This document shows, in pieces, positions 33,821-42,768 of a stretch of DNA of 52,461 nt; position 1 is the first letter of the stretch, and each line of letters begins with the position of its first letter. Below the pieces are notes generated by a model. That model was given only the letters and a program-made list of their open reading frames with translations, searched no databases and was not told where the DNA came from. Location of the stretch: positions 1 through 52,461 of the forward strand of contig NZ_BDAG01000045.1 in the NCBI RefSeq assembly GCF_002091715.1, written 5' to 3'. The stretch is from Pseudomonas migulae NBRC 103157. GTDB taxonomy: Bacteria > Pseudomonadota > Gammaproteobacteria > Pseudomonadales > Pseudomonadaceae. A program made the translations under genes and the position numbers.

Positions 33821-34474
33821 TCAGCCGATGCCGATTTCTTCCTTGAACAGCTCCATGAAATTTTTCAAACGTTCATGCCGGATGCGGGCCAGGCGTTGAC
33901 CGGTGAGGGTCTGGAAGCCGTCTGCCAAGTGCAGCAGCTTGGTCTGGAAATGATCGAGGCAAAAGCGTTTGTCATCGTATTCCCGCGCATTCGCTTCCGG
34001 GTCTTGTGGGTCATACAGCGCGCTGCCCATGCGACCGGCGATGTAAAAAGTGCGCGCAACGCCGAGCATGCCAAGGGAATCGAGACGGTCGGCGTCCTGC
34101 ATGATTTTCGCTTCGAGGGAACTTGGGGTGATGTTTGCAGAAAAGCTGTGGGCCTCGATGGCGTGTCCAACGGCGCTGATTTTCGCGCTGGGCCAGTGCA
34201 TGTCGGTCAACACTGCAGAGGCCTTCTCGGCTGCCAGCCGCGATGCTTGCGAACGCAACGGCGAGTTCTTCTCCACCGACACGCAATCATGCAAAAGCAC
34301 CGCTGCCAGCAGCACTTCAACATCGCCACCTTCCTCGGCATGAAGAGTGCGCACGTTGTGCCAGACCCGCTGCAAGTGCGACAGATCGTGGGCGCCGTCT
34401 TCCGAGGGTTCCAGTGCGTGGGGCAGCAGCCTGGCGGCGAGGATTGGCAGCGGCGCGAAAGCATCAGTCGTCAT
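33821..34474 (-). CDS. HD-domain phosphohydrolase
   Basis: A 217-residue metal-dependent hydrolase of the HD superfamily. Metal residues are visible as HDLSH (residues 29-33), LLHDC (HD at 62-63) and the later IMQDADRLD. Similar to YedJ-type proteins, which are poorly characterised; nucleotide phosphohydrolysis is likely. The start at 34474 lies behind AGGACG. Confidence 0.88.
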   Translation of the reverse strand: MTTDAFAPLPILAARLLPHALEPSEDGAHDLSHLQRVWHNVRTLHAEEGGDVEVLLAAVLLHDCVSVEKNSPLRSQASRLAAEKASAVLTDMHWPSAKISAVGHAIEAHSFSANITPSSLEAKIMQDADRLDSLGMLGVARTFYIAGRMGSALYDPQDPEANAREYDDKRFCLDHFQTKLLHLADGFQTLTGQRLARIRHERLKNFMELFKEEIGIG

Positions 34475-34607
34475 AAACGTCCTGTTAAGTGAAAACGGTT
34501 GGAGCAGCGGCTCCACATCCTCCATAGATCAGCTTTGAATTTCCAGTGTGACGAGCGTTGCGCGCCGACTTAGTATGGCGTTTTCCACTTTTGACGAAGG
34601 CACGTCC

Positions 34608-35090
34608 ATGACGATCGAAATCCGCCCGGCGACCCCCAGCGATGCACCGCAAATCCTCGGGTTCATCACTGAACTGGCCGATTACGAACGTGCCCGCCAC
34701 GAAGTCATCGCCAGCGTTGCCGACATCGAGCGCAGCCTGTTCAGTGAAGGCGCCACGGCCCACGGCCTGATCTGCCTGCGGGACGGTTTGCCCATTGGCT
34801 TTGCAGTATTTTTCTTCAGCTACTCCACCTGGCTCGGCAGTAACTGCCTGTACCTCGAAGACCTCTACATCACCCCTGAACAACGTGGCGGCGGCGCGGG
34901 GAAAACCTTGTTGCGGCACCTGGCGAAAATCGCCTGCGCCAATGATTGCGGACGATTCGAGTGGAGCGTGCTGGACTGGAACAAGCCGGCCATCGAGTTT
35001 TACAAATCGTTGGGTGCGCAGCCGCAGGAAGAGTGGGTGCGGTATCGAATGGATGGTGCGGTGTTAAGGGATTTTGCCGCGGGCGATTGA
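34608..35090 (+). CDS. GNAT-family N-acetyltransferase
   Basis: A 160-residue GNAT enzyme with the acetyl-CoA motif A (LYITPEQRGGGAGKTLLRHLA) and motif B (WSVLDWNKPAIEFYKSLGA). The latter resembles diamine/spermidine acetyltransferases. The substrate is not certain. It is divergent from the HD gene and followed by a strong hairpin terminator. Confidence 0.9.
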   Translation: MTIEIRPATPSDAPQILGFITELADYERARHEVIASVADIERSLFSEGATAHGLICLRDGLPIGFAVFFFSYSTWLGSNCLYLEDLYITPEQRGGGAGKTLLRHLAKIACANDCGRFEWSVLDWNKPAIEFYKSLGAQPQEEWVRYRMDGAVLRDFAAGD

Positions 35091-35100
35091 ATCCCTGAAA

Positions 35101-35176
35101 GATCGCAGCCTTCGGCAGCTCCTACATTGGGTGGCGTACACCTGTAGGCGCTGCCGAAGGCTGCGATCTTTTTTTT
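35101..35176 (+). terminator. Long hairpin terminator, GATCGCAGCCTTCGG class
   Basis: Perfect 19-bp arms (35101-35119 and 35150-35168) are followed by eight T. It is both a dispersed Pseudomonas inverted repeat and a working terminator for the GNAT gene, directly before the dgo promoter. Confidence 0.88.
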
Positions 35177-35182
35177 GTGTTG

Positions 35183-35241
35183 TCCCAATATATGGGAGTG
35201 ATATTTATATATTGAGATTTTGACGCGTCCGGGTTTATAGT
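35183..35241 (+). promoter_or_regulatory. dgo operator and promoter
   Basis: The operator TCCCA-N5-TGGGA (35183-35197), 14 bp, -35 TTGAGA (35212-35217), 18 bp, then -10 TATAGT (35236-35241). It is a near copy of 23071-23129. It is probably bound by the IclR-type regulator at the end of this operon. Confidence 0.82.
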
Positions 35242-35280
35242 CCAGCTCACTCACTGCCAATAAACAAAACAGGTGAAGCG

Positions 35281-36273
35281 ATGCTGGCGCAATTGATCGC
35301 GCTCGATTGGGGGACAACCTCATTACGTGCTTACAAACTTGCCGCGGGTGGCCAGGTGCTCGAACAGCGTTCGCTGTCATCGGGGATCATGCAGCTGCCC
35401 CGGACGCCGCGAATCATTAAAGGCCAGGAATGCACCGATGGTTTTGAACTGGCCTTCGATGACGCCTGTGGCGACTGGCTCGACGCGCAACCCGACTTGC
35501 CGGTGATTGCCTGCGGCATGGTCGGCAGCGCTCAGGGTTGGCGCGAAGCGGCCTACCGCGATACACCGGCGAATGTCGCCAATCTCGGAACTTCCCTACA
35601 AACCATTCGCAGTCTTCGTGGTGTCGATGTGCACATCGTGCCGGGCGTCATTCAGCGTTCGCCGCTGCCGAACGTGATGCGCGGCGAAGAAACCCAGGTC
35701 CTCGGCGTGCTGCAAAACCTGCCGGTCGGGGCGGGCGAAGATCTGTTGATCGGCCTGCCGGGCAGTCATTCGAAATGGGTGGAAGTGGCCGACGGCTGCA
35801 TCGTGCATTTCGATACCTTCATGACCGGCGAAGTCTTCGCCGTGCTCAGCGAACACAGCATTCTGGGGCGCACTCAACAACGCGGCGCATCCTTTGATGG
35901 CGAAGCGTTTGACCGTGGTGTGCAAGTGGCCCTGTCGGCGGAGGGCGAAATCGGCCCGTTGTCGACATTGTTCAGCGCCCGCAGCCTCGGGCTGACCGGT
36001 GAGCTGAGCGGCAGCGCGCAACCGGACTATTTGTCGGGTCTGTTGATCGGTCATGAGCTGTCGGCGCTGGCCACTGTTCAGCGGCGTCGGCGCAACAGCG
36101 CTCATCTGCCGTCGATCATCCTCATCGGTAACTCACACCTGTGTGCCCGCTACAGCCGGGCCCTCGACGTCTGTGGTTTTACTCGCGTGACGCTGGCCGA
36201 AAATGCCACCGAACGCGGGTTGTGGCAGTTGGCGCTCGCTGCCGGACTCGTCACCCCACATCCATCCCGTTAA
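35281..36273 (+). CDS. dgoK: 2-dehydro-3-deoxygalactonokinase
   Basis: Phosphorylates 2-keto-3-deoxygalactonate to its 6-phosphate in the De Ley-Doudoroff pathway. The 330-residue protein starts LIALDWGTTSLRAY, the DgoK phosphate-binding motif, and has the later GLPGSHSKWVEV and FMTGEVFAVLSEHSILG. It is the first gene of dgoK-dgoA-dgoD-transporter-regulator. The ribosome-binding site is AGGTGAAG. Confidence 0.95.
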   Translation: MLAQLIALDWGTTSLRAYKLAAGGQVLEQRSLSSGIMQLPRTPRIIKGQECTDGFELAFDDACGDWLDAQPDLPVIACGMVGSAQGWREAAYRDTPANVANLGTSLQTIRSLRGVDVHIVPGVIQRSPLPNVMRGEETQVLGVLQNLPVGAGEDLLIGLPGSHSKWVEVADGCIVHFDTFMTGEVFAVLSEHSILGRTQQRGASFDGEAFDRGVQVALSAEGEIGPLSTLFSARSLGLTGELSGSAQPDYLSGLLIGHELSALATVQRRRRNSAHLPSIILIGNSHLCARYSRALDVCGFTRVTLAENATERGLWQLALAAGLVTPHPSR

Positions 36274-36292
36274 ACCTGACTGGAGGTCTGAC

Positions 36293-36913
36293 ATGCTCAA
36301 GCAAGCCCTGGCGCAAAACGGCCTGATCGCGATCCTGCGTGGCCTGCGCCCGCAGGAAGCGGCGGCTATCGGAGAAGTCCTTTACGCAGCCGGATTTCGC
36401 GTCATCGAAGTGCCGCTCAATTCCCCCGAGCCGTACGAAAGCATCCGCATCCTGCGCAGTACCTTGCCCGCCGATTGCCTGATCGGTGCCGGCACGGTGC
36501 TGACGCCGGAACAGGTCGAGCAAGTGAAAGCCGCAGGCGGGCAGGTGATCGTCATGCCCCACAGCGATCCCAAAGTGCTGCGCGCTGCAAAAGCGGCGGG
36601 GCTGTTCCTGTCGCCGGGTGTTGCGACGCCGACCGAGGCCTTCGCCGCATTGGCCGAAGGGGCGGACGTGCTGAAGATGTTCCCGGCCGAGCAAATGGGC
36701 CCGGCCGTCGTCAAGGCCTGGCTCGCGGTGTTGCCGGCAGGAACCATTCTGGCGCCGGTGGGCGGGATCACGCCGGACAACATGCAGGTGTTCATCGACG
36801 CCGGCGTCAAAGGCTTCGGCCTCGGGTCCGGGTTGTTCAAACCCGGCATGACGGCGCAAGAAGTGGCAGTCAACGCCAAGGCGTATGTCGCTGCATGGAA
36901 CGCTCTGCGTTAA
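36293..36913 (+). CDS. dgoA: 2-dehydro-3-deoxy-6-phosphogalactonate aldolase
   Basis: Cleaves KDPGal to pyruvate and glyceraldehyde-3-phosphate. A 206-residue class I aldolase with AILRGLRP, VIEVPLNSPEP and the Schiff-base lysine in DVLKMFPAEQMGP (K128). The start at 36293 has TGGAGG 8 nt upstream; an upstream in-frame start lies inside dgoK. Confidence 0.95.
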   Translation: MLKQALAQNGLIAILRGLRPQEAAAIGEVLYAAGFRVIEVPLNSPEPYESIRILRSTLPADCLIGAGTVLTPEQVEQVKAAGGQVIVMPHSDPKVLRAAKAAGLFLSPGVATPTEAFAALAEGADVLKMFPAEQMGPAVVKAWLAVLPAGTILAPVGGITPDNMQVFIDAGVKGFGLGSGLFKPGMTAQEVAVNAKAYVAAWNALR

Positions 36914-36960
36914 GACTTTTCTGGCGCCGAGCGCGCTGCATCTAACAAGAGAGAGAAGAG

Positions 36961-38109
36961 ATGAAAATCACCAAACTGACCACCTTCATCGTTCCGCCAC
37001 GCTGGTGTTTCCTCAAGGTCGAAACCGACGAGGGCGTGACCGGATGGGGCGAGCCCGTGGTCGAAGGCCGCGCCCACACGGTGGCAGCCGCCGTTGAAGA
37101 ATTGTCCGACTATCTGATCGGCAAAGACCCACGCAACATCGAAGATATCTGGACCGTGCTTTACCGCGGCGGCTTCTACCGGGGCGGCGCGATCCATATG
37201 AGTGCCCTGGCCGGTATCGACCAGGCGCTGTGGGACATCAAGGGCAAGGCTCTGGGTGTGTCAGTCAGCGACCTGCTGGGTGGTCAGGTACGGGACAAGA
37301 TTCGCGTGTATTCGTGGATCGGCGGCGACCGGCCGGCCGACACCGCGCGGGCGGCGAAAGAAGCGGTCAGCCGTGGTTTCACCGCGGTGAAAATGAACGG
37401 TACCGAAGAGCTGCAATTCCTCGACTCTTTCGAAAAAGTCGACCTGGCTTTGGCCAACGTCGCTGCCGTGCGTGACGCGGTCGGGCCGAACGTCGGCATC
37501 GGCGTGGACTTCCATGGCCGGGTGCACAAGCCCATGGCCAAGGTGCTGATGAAGGAACTCGATCCGTACAAACTGATGTTCATCGAAGAGCCGGTGCTCA
37601 GCGAAAACTACGAAGCGCTGAAGGAACTGGCGCCGCTGACCAGCACGCCGATCGCCCTTGGCGAGCGGTTGTTCTCGCGCTGGGATTTCAAGCGCGTGCT
37701 CAGCGAAGGTTACGTCGACATCATCCAGCCCGATGCTTCTCACGCTGGCGGCATCACCGAAACCCGCAAGATTGCCAACATGGCCGAAGCCTACGACGTC
37801 GCGTTGGCGCTGCATTGCCCGTTGGGCCCCATTGCCCTCGCGGCGTGCCTGCAACTGGACGCGGTTTGCTACAACGCGTTCATCCAGGAACAGAGCCTAG
37901 GCATTCACTACAACGAGAGCAACGACCTGCTGGATTACGTCAAGGATCCGCGGGTGTTCGATTACGACAAAGGCTTCGTGAAGATTCCGAATGGCCCGGG
38001 CCTGGGCATCGAGATCAACGAGGAATACGTGATCGAACGCGCGGCGGTCGGGCATCGCTGGCGCAACCCGATCTGGCGCCATGCCGATGGCAGTTTTGCC
38101 GAGTGGTGA
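36961..38109 (+). CDS. dgoD: D-galactonate dehydratase
   Basis: Enolase-superfamily enzyme that dehydrates D-galactonate to 2-keto-3-deoxygalactonate. The protein has 382 residues, as E. coli DgoD does. The active-site residues match E. coli numbering: D183 and H185 (VDFH), E209 (FIEEP), E235 (LGERLF) and H285 (LHCP). Its presence identifies the operon as galactonate catabolism. Confidence 0.97.
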   Translation: MKITKLTTFIVPPRWCFLKVETDEGVTGWGEPVVEGRAHTVAAAVEELSDYLIGKDPRNIEDIWTVLYRGGFYRGGAIHMSALAGIDQALWDIKGKALGVSVSDLLGGQVRDKIRVYSWIGGDRPADTARAAKEAVSRGFTAVKMNGTEELQFLDSFEKVDLALANVAAVRDAVGPNVGIGVDFHGRVHKPMAKVLMKELDPYKLMFIEEPVLSENYEALKELAPLTSTPIALGERLFSRWDFKRVLSEGYVDIIQPDASHAGGITETRKIANMAEAYDVALALHCPLGPIALAACLQLDAVCYNAFIQEQSLGIHYNESNDLLDYVKDPRVFDYDKGFVKIPNGPGLGIEINEEYVIERAAVGHRWRNPIWRHADGSFAEW

Positions 38110-38134
38110 TTTCTCCCTGACCCACCGTAAATCT

Positions 38135-38225
38135 CTGTAGGAGCCGGCTTGCTGGCGATAGCGGCAGATCATTCGACATTGATGGTGCCTTCACACCGCC
38201 GTCGCCAGCAAGCCGGCTCCTACAG
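38135..38225. repeat. REP pair inside the dgo operon
   Basis: Inverted GTAGGAGCCGGCTTGCTGGCGA-class copies lie between dgoD and the transporter gene. Confidence 0.9.
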
Positions 38226-38279
38226 GGTTCGTGCACGTCTTCAGAACGACCTCAATAAACATAAGAAGAGGCAATCCCC

Positions 38280-39590
38280 ATGCAACCGCAAACCCTCATC
38301 GGGCAGGCGTCGTTGGCGGCGCCCAGCCGCAAGCGTTTTTTCATCATGGTGCTGCTGTTTATCACCGTGGTGATCAACTACCTGGACCGCAGCAATCTTT
38401 CTATTGCCGCCCCGGCGTTGACCAGCGATCTGGGCATCGACCCGATCCACGTCGGGCTGATTTTCTCGGCGTTCGGCTGGACCTATGCCGCCATGCAAAT
38501 CCCCGGCGGCTGGCTGGTGGATCGCGTCCCGCCGCGCATTCTCTATAGCGTCGCATTGCTGCTGTGGTCGATCGCTACGGTGATGCTCGGCTTCGCCGCC
38601 AGCTTCATCGCGCTGTTCGTCCTGCGCATGGCGGTTGGTGCGCTTGAAGCCCCGGCGTATCCGATCAACAGCCGTGTGGTGACCACATGGTTTCCGGAAC
38701 GCGAACGCGCCACAGCCATCGGTTTCTACACGTCCGGCCAGTTCGTTGGCCTGGCATTCCTGACGCCGGTTCTCGCCTGGTTGCAGCATGAATTTGGCTG
38801 GCACATGGTGTTTGTCAGCACCGGTGCGGTGGGCATTCTCTGGGCGGTGATCTGGTACGCGGTGTATCGCGAACCGCGGGATTTCAAGGGCGCCAATGAC
38901 GCCGAAATCGACTTGATCCGCGAGGGTGGCGGGTTGGTGGATATCCAGGCCGAGACCGCCAAGGCCAAGGCGAAATTCAGCTGGACCGACCTCGGCATCG
39001 TCCTGACCCAACGCAAACTCTGGGGCATCTACCTCGGTCAGTTCTGCCTCAACTCGACGCTGTGGTTTTTCCTGACGTGGTTCCCGACCTACCTGGTGAA
39101 ATACCGCGGCATGGACTTTATCAAGTCGGGCCTGCTGGCGTCGCTGCCGTTTCTCGCGGCCTTCGTCGGCGTGCTTTGTTCCGGGTTCTTTTCCGACTTC
39201 CTGATCCGCCGCGGTTACTCAGTGGGTTTCGCCCGCAAGCTGCCGATCATTGGCGGCTTGCTGATTTCCACTTCGATCATCGGCGCCAACTTCGTCGAAT
39301 CGACGCCGCTGGTGATTGCCTTCCTTGCGCTGGCCTTCTTCGGTAACGGGCTCGCCTCGATCACCTGGTCACTGGTTTCAACGTTGGCACCGGCACGTTT
39401 GTTGGGGCTGACCGGCGGCGTGTTTAATTTCATCGGCAACCTGTCGGCGATCACCACACCGATCGTCATCGGCTTCCTCGCCAGCGGTAATTCGTTTGCC
39501 CCCGCGATTACCTATATCTCGGTTCTGGCGTTGATTGGCGCACTTTCCTACATTCTGTTGGTGGGCAAGGTCGAACGTATCAAGTTGTAG
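38280..39590 (+). CDS. dgoT: MFS D-galactonate transporter
   Basis: A 436-residue anion:cation symporter-type MFS protein with 12 membrane segments. The conserved NYLDRSNLSIAAP after segment 1 and GGWLVDRVPPRILYS after segment 2 match the ACS family that includes E. coli DgoT. Place after dgoD supports galactonate import. The name is inferred from context and family. Confidence 0.88.
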   Translation: MQPQTLIGQASLAAPSRKRFFIMVLLFITVVINYLDRSNLSIAAPALTSDLGIDPIHVGLIFSAFGWTYAAMQIPGGWLVDRVPPRILYSVALLLWSIATVMLGFAASFIALFVLRMAVGALEAPAYPINSRVVTTWFPERERATAIGFYTSGQFVGLAFLTPVLAWLQHEFGWHMVFVSTGAVGILWAVIWYAVYREPRDFKGANDAEIDLIREGGGLVDIQAETAKAKAKFSWTDLGIVLTQRKLWGIYLGQFCLNSTLWFFLTWFPTYLVKYRGMDFIKSGLLASLPFLAAFVGVLCSGFFSDFLIRRGYSVGFARKLPIIGGLLISTSIIGANFVESTPLVIAFLALAFFGNGLASITWSLVSTLAPARLLGLTGGVFNFIGNLSAITTPIVIGFLASGNSFAPAITYISVLALIGALSYILLVGKVERIKL

Positions 39591-39650
39591 TCGCAGCCAT
39601 CGGGCGACCATAATGCCGCCCGTTCCCTCGCTCAACGGTAAAGGCTGGAT

Positions 39651-40454
39651 ATGCAGGAAGACGCCCCAAAAACCGCCAAGGACGCTGCTCCGACCGGCAC
39701 TCAGACACTGCTTCGCGGTCTGGGTGTGGTTCAGGCCGTGGCCAGTGGCGCCCGCGATCTCAAGGAAATCGCCCGGCTGATCGGCACGACACGCAGCACC
39801 ACCCATCGTCTGGCCAGTTGCCTGGTGGACGAGCGTTATCTGCGCGTGGTGCCGCAAGTCGGGTATCTGTTGGGGCCGAAGCTGATCGAATTGGGCTTTC
39901 AGGCGCGTGAAGAATTGCCGCTGGTCACGTTGGCCGGGCCGTATCTGGACGAGCTGTCGGCGTTGACCGGCGACACCATCCACCTGGCGATTCGCGAGGG
40001 CGACGAGGTGCTGTACCTGCACAAGAATCCAGGACGCAACGGACCGGAAATGCGTTCCCGGGTCGGCCACCGCATGCCCTTGGCGCGCACCGGGATCGGC
40101 AAGGCGCTGATGCTGGATGACACGCAGGAAGAATGGCAACGGCTGTACGAAGTCAGCTTGCCGGCGGGTGGGAAAAATCAGTTCTGGCCGCAGCACCCGG
40201 AGCAATCCTGGGAGCAGTTTCAGCAACGCATGGTCGAGTACGTGGCGGGTGGTTACGCCTTCGATCTGGAAGACAACGAACCGTCGATCCGCTGCGTGGC
40301 GGCGCCGATCCGCGATGCCAGCAAACGCATCGTTGCCGGCATCAGCATCGCCAGCACCGTGCCGTACATGCCGCTGGAAAAAATGGCCGAGCTGATCCCC
40401 CTGATCAAAGGGGTCACAGCCCGGCTCTCGGCAGAGCTTGGCGCCAAGGTCTGA
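39651..40454 (+). CDS. IclR-family regulator of the dgo operon
   Basis: A 267-residue regulator: winged-helix HTH at about residues 20-80 (LKEIARLIGTTRSTTHRLASCLVDERYL), then the IclR effector domain (LALIREGDEVLYL-like strand, GHRMPLARTGIGKALML, SIRCVAAPIRD). It is the last gene of the dgo operon and is probably its repressor, with galactonate or KDGal as signal. E. coli instead uses a GntR-type DgoR. Its stop abuts the stop of the convergent dehydrogenase gene (TGA|TCA). Confidence 0.9.
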   Translation: MQEDAPKTAKDAAPTGTQTLLRGLGVVQAVASGARDLKEIARLIGTTRSTTHRLASCLVDERYLRVVPQVGYLLGPKLIELGFQAREELPLVTLAGPYLDELSALTGDTIHLAIREGDEVLYLHKNPGRNGPEMRSRVGHRMPLARTGIGKALMLDDTQEEWQRLYEVSLPAGGKNQFWPQHPEQSWEQFQQRMVEYVAGGYAFDLEDNEPSIRCVAAPIRDASKRIVAGISIASTVPYMPLEKMAELIPLIKGVTARLSAELGAKV

Positions 40455-41507
40455 TCAGACTTTCAGCGTCGCCATGTCGATGACGAAACGGTACTTCACG
40501 TCACCGGCAATCATGCGGGCGTAAGCCTCGTTGATCTGGCGAATGTCGAGCATCTCGATGTCGCAGGTGATGTTGTGCTCGGCGCAGAAATCCAGCACTT
40601 CCTGGGTTTCGGCGATGCCGCCGATCAGCGAGCCAGCCAGCACGCGACGGCTCATCACCAGTTTGCCGGCGTGGACCGGTGGATCGACCGGTTCGATCAA
40701 CCCGACCAGAATGTGCACGCCGTCAAAACGCAACGTGTCGAGGTAGGGATTAAGGTCATGCTGCACCGGAATGGTGTCCAGCAGGAAGTCAAAGTAACCC
40801 GCCGCCGCCTTCATCTGCTCGGCATCGGTGGACACGATCACGTGGTCCGCGCCTTGGCGACGACCTTCTTCTGCCTTGCTCGCCGAGCGGGTGAACAGCG
40901 TCACTTCCGCGCCCATCGCCTTGGCGAACTTGATGCCCATGTGGCCGAGACCGCCCATGCCGAGAATCCCGACTTTGTCGCCCGCCTTCACGCCATAGTG
41001 CTTGAGCGGCGAGTAGGTGGTGATGCCGGCGCAGAGAATCGGTGCGGCGCTGGCCAGTGCGAGTTTTTCCGGGATGCGTACGACGAAGTGTTCGCTGACC
41101 ACGATGCTGTCGGAGTAACCGCCCATGGTGTTGCTGCCATCCACGCGGTCCGGTGTGGCATACGTCATGGTCGGACCTTGGAGGCAATATTGCTCAAGGT
41201 TGGCCTGGCAAGCTTCGCAGCTGCGGCAGGAATCGACCATGCAACCGACGCCGACCAGATCGCCGACTTTATGCCGGGTGACATTCGCACCGACGGCGGT
41301 CACTTTGCCTACGATCTCGTGGCCGGGCATCAGCGGGTAAACGGCAATGCCCCACTCGTTGCGGGCCTGGTGGATGTCGGAATGGCAGACGCCGCAGTAA
41401 AGAATGTCGATCGCGACATCGTCGGCCCGAGGGCTGCGGCGCTCGAATTTCATCGGGGCGAGGGGAGTGGTGGCCGACTGGGCGGCGTATCCGATGGCGG
41501 TGTACAT
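40455..41507 (-). CDS. Zinc-dependent NAD(P) alcohol dehydrogenase (YahK/CAD type)
   Basis: A 350-residue medium-chain dehydrogenase. Catalytic zinc ligands are in CGVCHSD and GHEIVG, and structural zinc ligands in DSCRSCEACQANLEQYC. The Rossmann motif is GMGGLGHMG. It resembles cinnamyl-alcohol dehydrogenase/YahK enzymes that reduce aldehydes with NADPH. The start at 41507 (MYTAIGYAAQ) is the family start; the earlier in-frame ATG at 41561 was rejected. It is divergent from an AraC-family gene and likely its target. Confidence 0.9.
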   Translation of the reverse strand: MYTAIGYAAQSATTPLAPMKFERRSPRADDVAIDILYCGVCHSDIHQARNEWGIAVYPLMPGHEIVGKVTAVGANVTRHKVGDLVGVGCMVDSCRSCEACQANLEQYCLQGPTMTYATPDRVDGSNTMGGYSDSIVVSEHFVVRIPEKLALASAAPILCAGITTYSPLKHYGVKAGDKVGILGMGGLGHMGIKFAKAMGAEVTLFTRSASKAEEGRRQGADHVIVSTDAEQMKAAAGYFDFLLDTIPVQHDLNPYLDTLRFDGVHILVGLIEPVDPPVHAGKLVMSRRVLAGSLIGGIAETQEVLDFCAEHNITCDIEMLDIRQINEAYARMIAGDVKYRFVIDMATLKV

Positions 41508-41575
41508 GGTGAACCTCGCAAAAGCAGTGACAGGTGAGGCGGCGCATTCTGGGTGCCGCACCGATCAGCGGCCAT

Positions 41576-41610
41576 GGCGATTCCTCCGGGTGTCATGCCT
41601 ATTCCTCCGG
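41576..41610. promoter_or_regulatory. Tandem 21-bp-spaced direct repeat, probable AraC-type operator
   Basis: ATTCCTCCGG occurs at 41580-41589 and 41601-41610, exactly 21 bp apart, each preceded by CATG-N3. Two half-sites two helical turns apart is typical of AraC-family activators. It lies about 70-100 bp upstream of the dehydrogenase start. Confidence 0.6.
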
Positions 41611-41697
41611 CATCAGCGTTCGTTTGGTCAAATGGACGATCAGACCTGCGATGATGCTTTCATCCCTTTTTCCACGACTTTTTTGTGAAGAGCTCCC

Positions 41698-42588
41698 ATG
41701 TTGTTGACCCGTCATCTCGATGCCAATGCCGCGCTGGTTTCGCTGATTGAACCACTGGCGACCCGCGACGGTTTCAACCAGACCGCGTTGCCTGGCGTGC
41801 AGGTTCTGCGGGCGAGTTGCGATGTCGCCCGTGGCCCGCATATTTACGAGCCGAGCCTGATGATCATCGCCCAGGGCAGCAAACTGGCGTATCTGGGGCC
41901 GCGAACGCTGGAGTACGGCGCCGGGCATTATCTGATTCAAGCGTAGCCGGTGCCGTTCGAGTGCGAAACCTATGCGTTGCCGAATGCACCGCTGCTCGGG
42001 ATTTCGGTGGCCATCGACCGGGTATTGCTGGGGGAGCTGGTGCTGGCCATGGGACTCGTGCCTGATCGGCACGTTGCGGCGCAGACGCCGGAGTCGATGA
42101 CCTCGGTAGTGCTTGACGACGGCATGCGCGGTTGCGTGGAACGACTGTTGCGTTGCCTGCACGATCCGCTGGACGCCCAGATCATGGGGCCGTCACGCTT
42201 GCGCGAGTTGTTGTTCGTCGCCTTGCGTGGGCCGCAGTCCGATGTGTTGCGTGCGCTGGTGGAACAGCAGGGGCAGTTTGCCCGTGTCGCAGCGGCGATC
42301 AGTCATTTGCATGCGCACTACACCGAGCCGTTGAACGTCGAGACGCTGGCCAGTTGCGCGAACATGAGTCCGTCGACCTTTCATGAGCATTTCAAGCGCA
42401 GCACGTTGTTGTCGCCGGTGCAGTACCTGAAGCGCTTTCGGTTGCTCAAGGCGCAGACGTTGCTGGTGGCGGAAGGTTTGGGCGTGGCGCAGGTGGCGCA
42501 TCGGGTCGGGTACCAGAGCACGTCTCAGTTCAGTCGCGAGTACAAGCGCTACTTTGAGCGTAATCCGGGAGATGAGCGCGCTGCCTGA
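41698..42588 (+). pseudogene. AraC-family regulator interrupted by an amber codon
   Basis: A continuous 296-codon frame except for one in-frame TAG at 41944-41946. The first part (82 residues) is the start of an AraC-type N-terminal domain (VQVLRASCDVARGPHIYEPSLMIIAQG, then HYLIQA). The second part resumes at once (PVPFECETYALPN) and holds the rest of the domain and both C-terminal HTHs (LASCANMSPSTFHEHFK; VAHRVGYQSTSQFSREYKRYF). A leucine codon TTG changed to TAG would give this. No other defect is seen, so it is a recent mutation, a phase change or a sequence error. A GTG at 41950 could restart but gives no complete sensor domain. Confidence 0.85.
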
Positions 42589-42600
42589 CAACTGCAAATC

Positions 42601-42696
42601 CCCTGTAGGAGCCGGCTTGCTGGCGATAGCGTCCATTCAGTCAATAAACAAGTTGACTGACACACCGCTATCGCCAGCAAGCCGGCTCCTACAGGG
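42601..42696. repeat. REP pair
   Basis: Inverted GTAGGAGCCGGCTTGCTGGCGATAGCG copies with near-perfect arms of about 30 bp, between the convergent AraC gene and ETF-QO. Confidence 0.9.
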
Positions 42697-42721
42697 ACCG
42701 TGTTGGGGTATGAATTTTGGG

Positions 42722-42753
42722 CAACAAAAAGGCCCCCATTCGGGAGCCTCGTT
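42722..42753 (-). terminator. Terminator of the ETF-QO gene
   Basis: On the minus strand the stem GGCTCCC / GGGGGCC (one G-T pair) is followed by five T, about 20 bp past the stop. Confidence 0.75.
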
Positions 42754-42768
42754 GTTCAGGCGTACGAC

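Noticed and set aside
41950..42588. The second AraC part as a separate gene
   Set aside because: The two parts are in the same frame, one codon apart, and together make one full AraC protein; a restart would lack the first part of the sensor domain.
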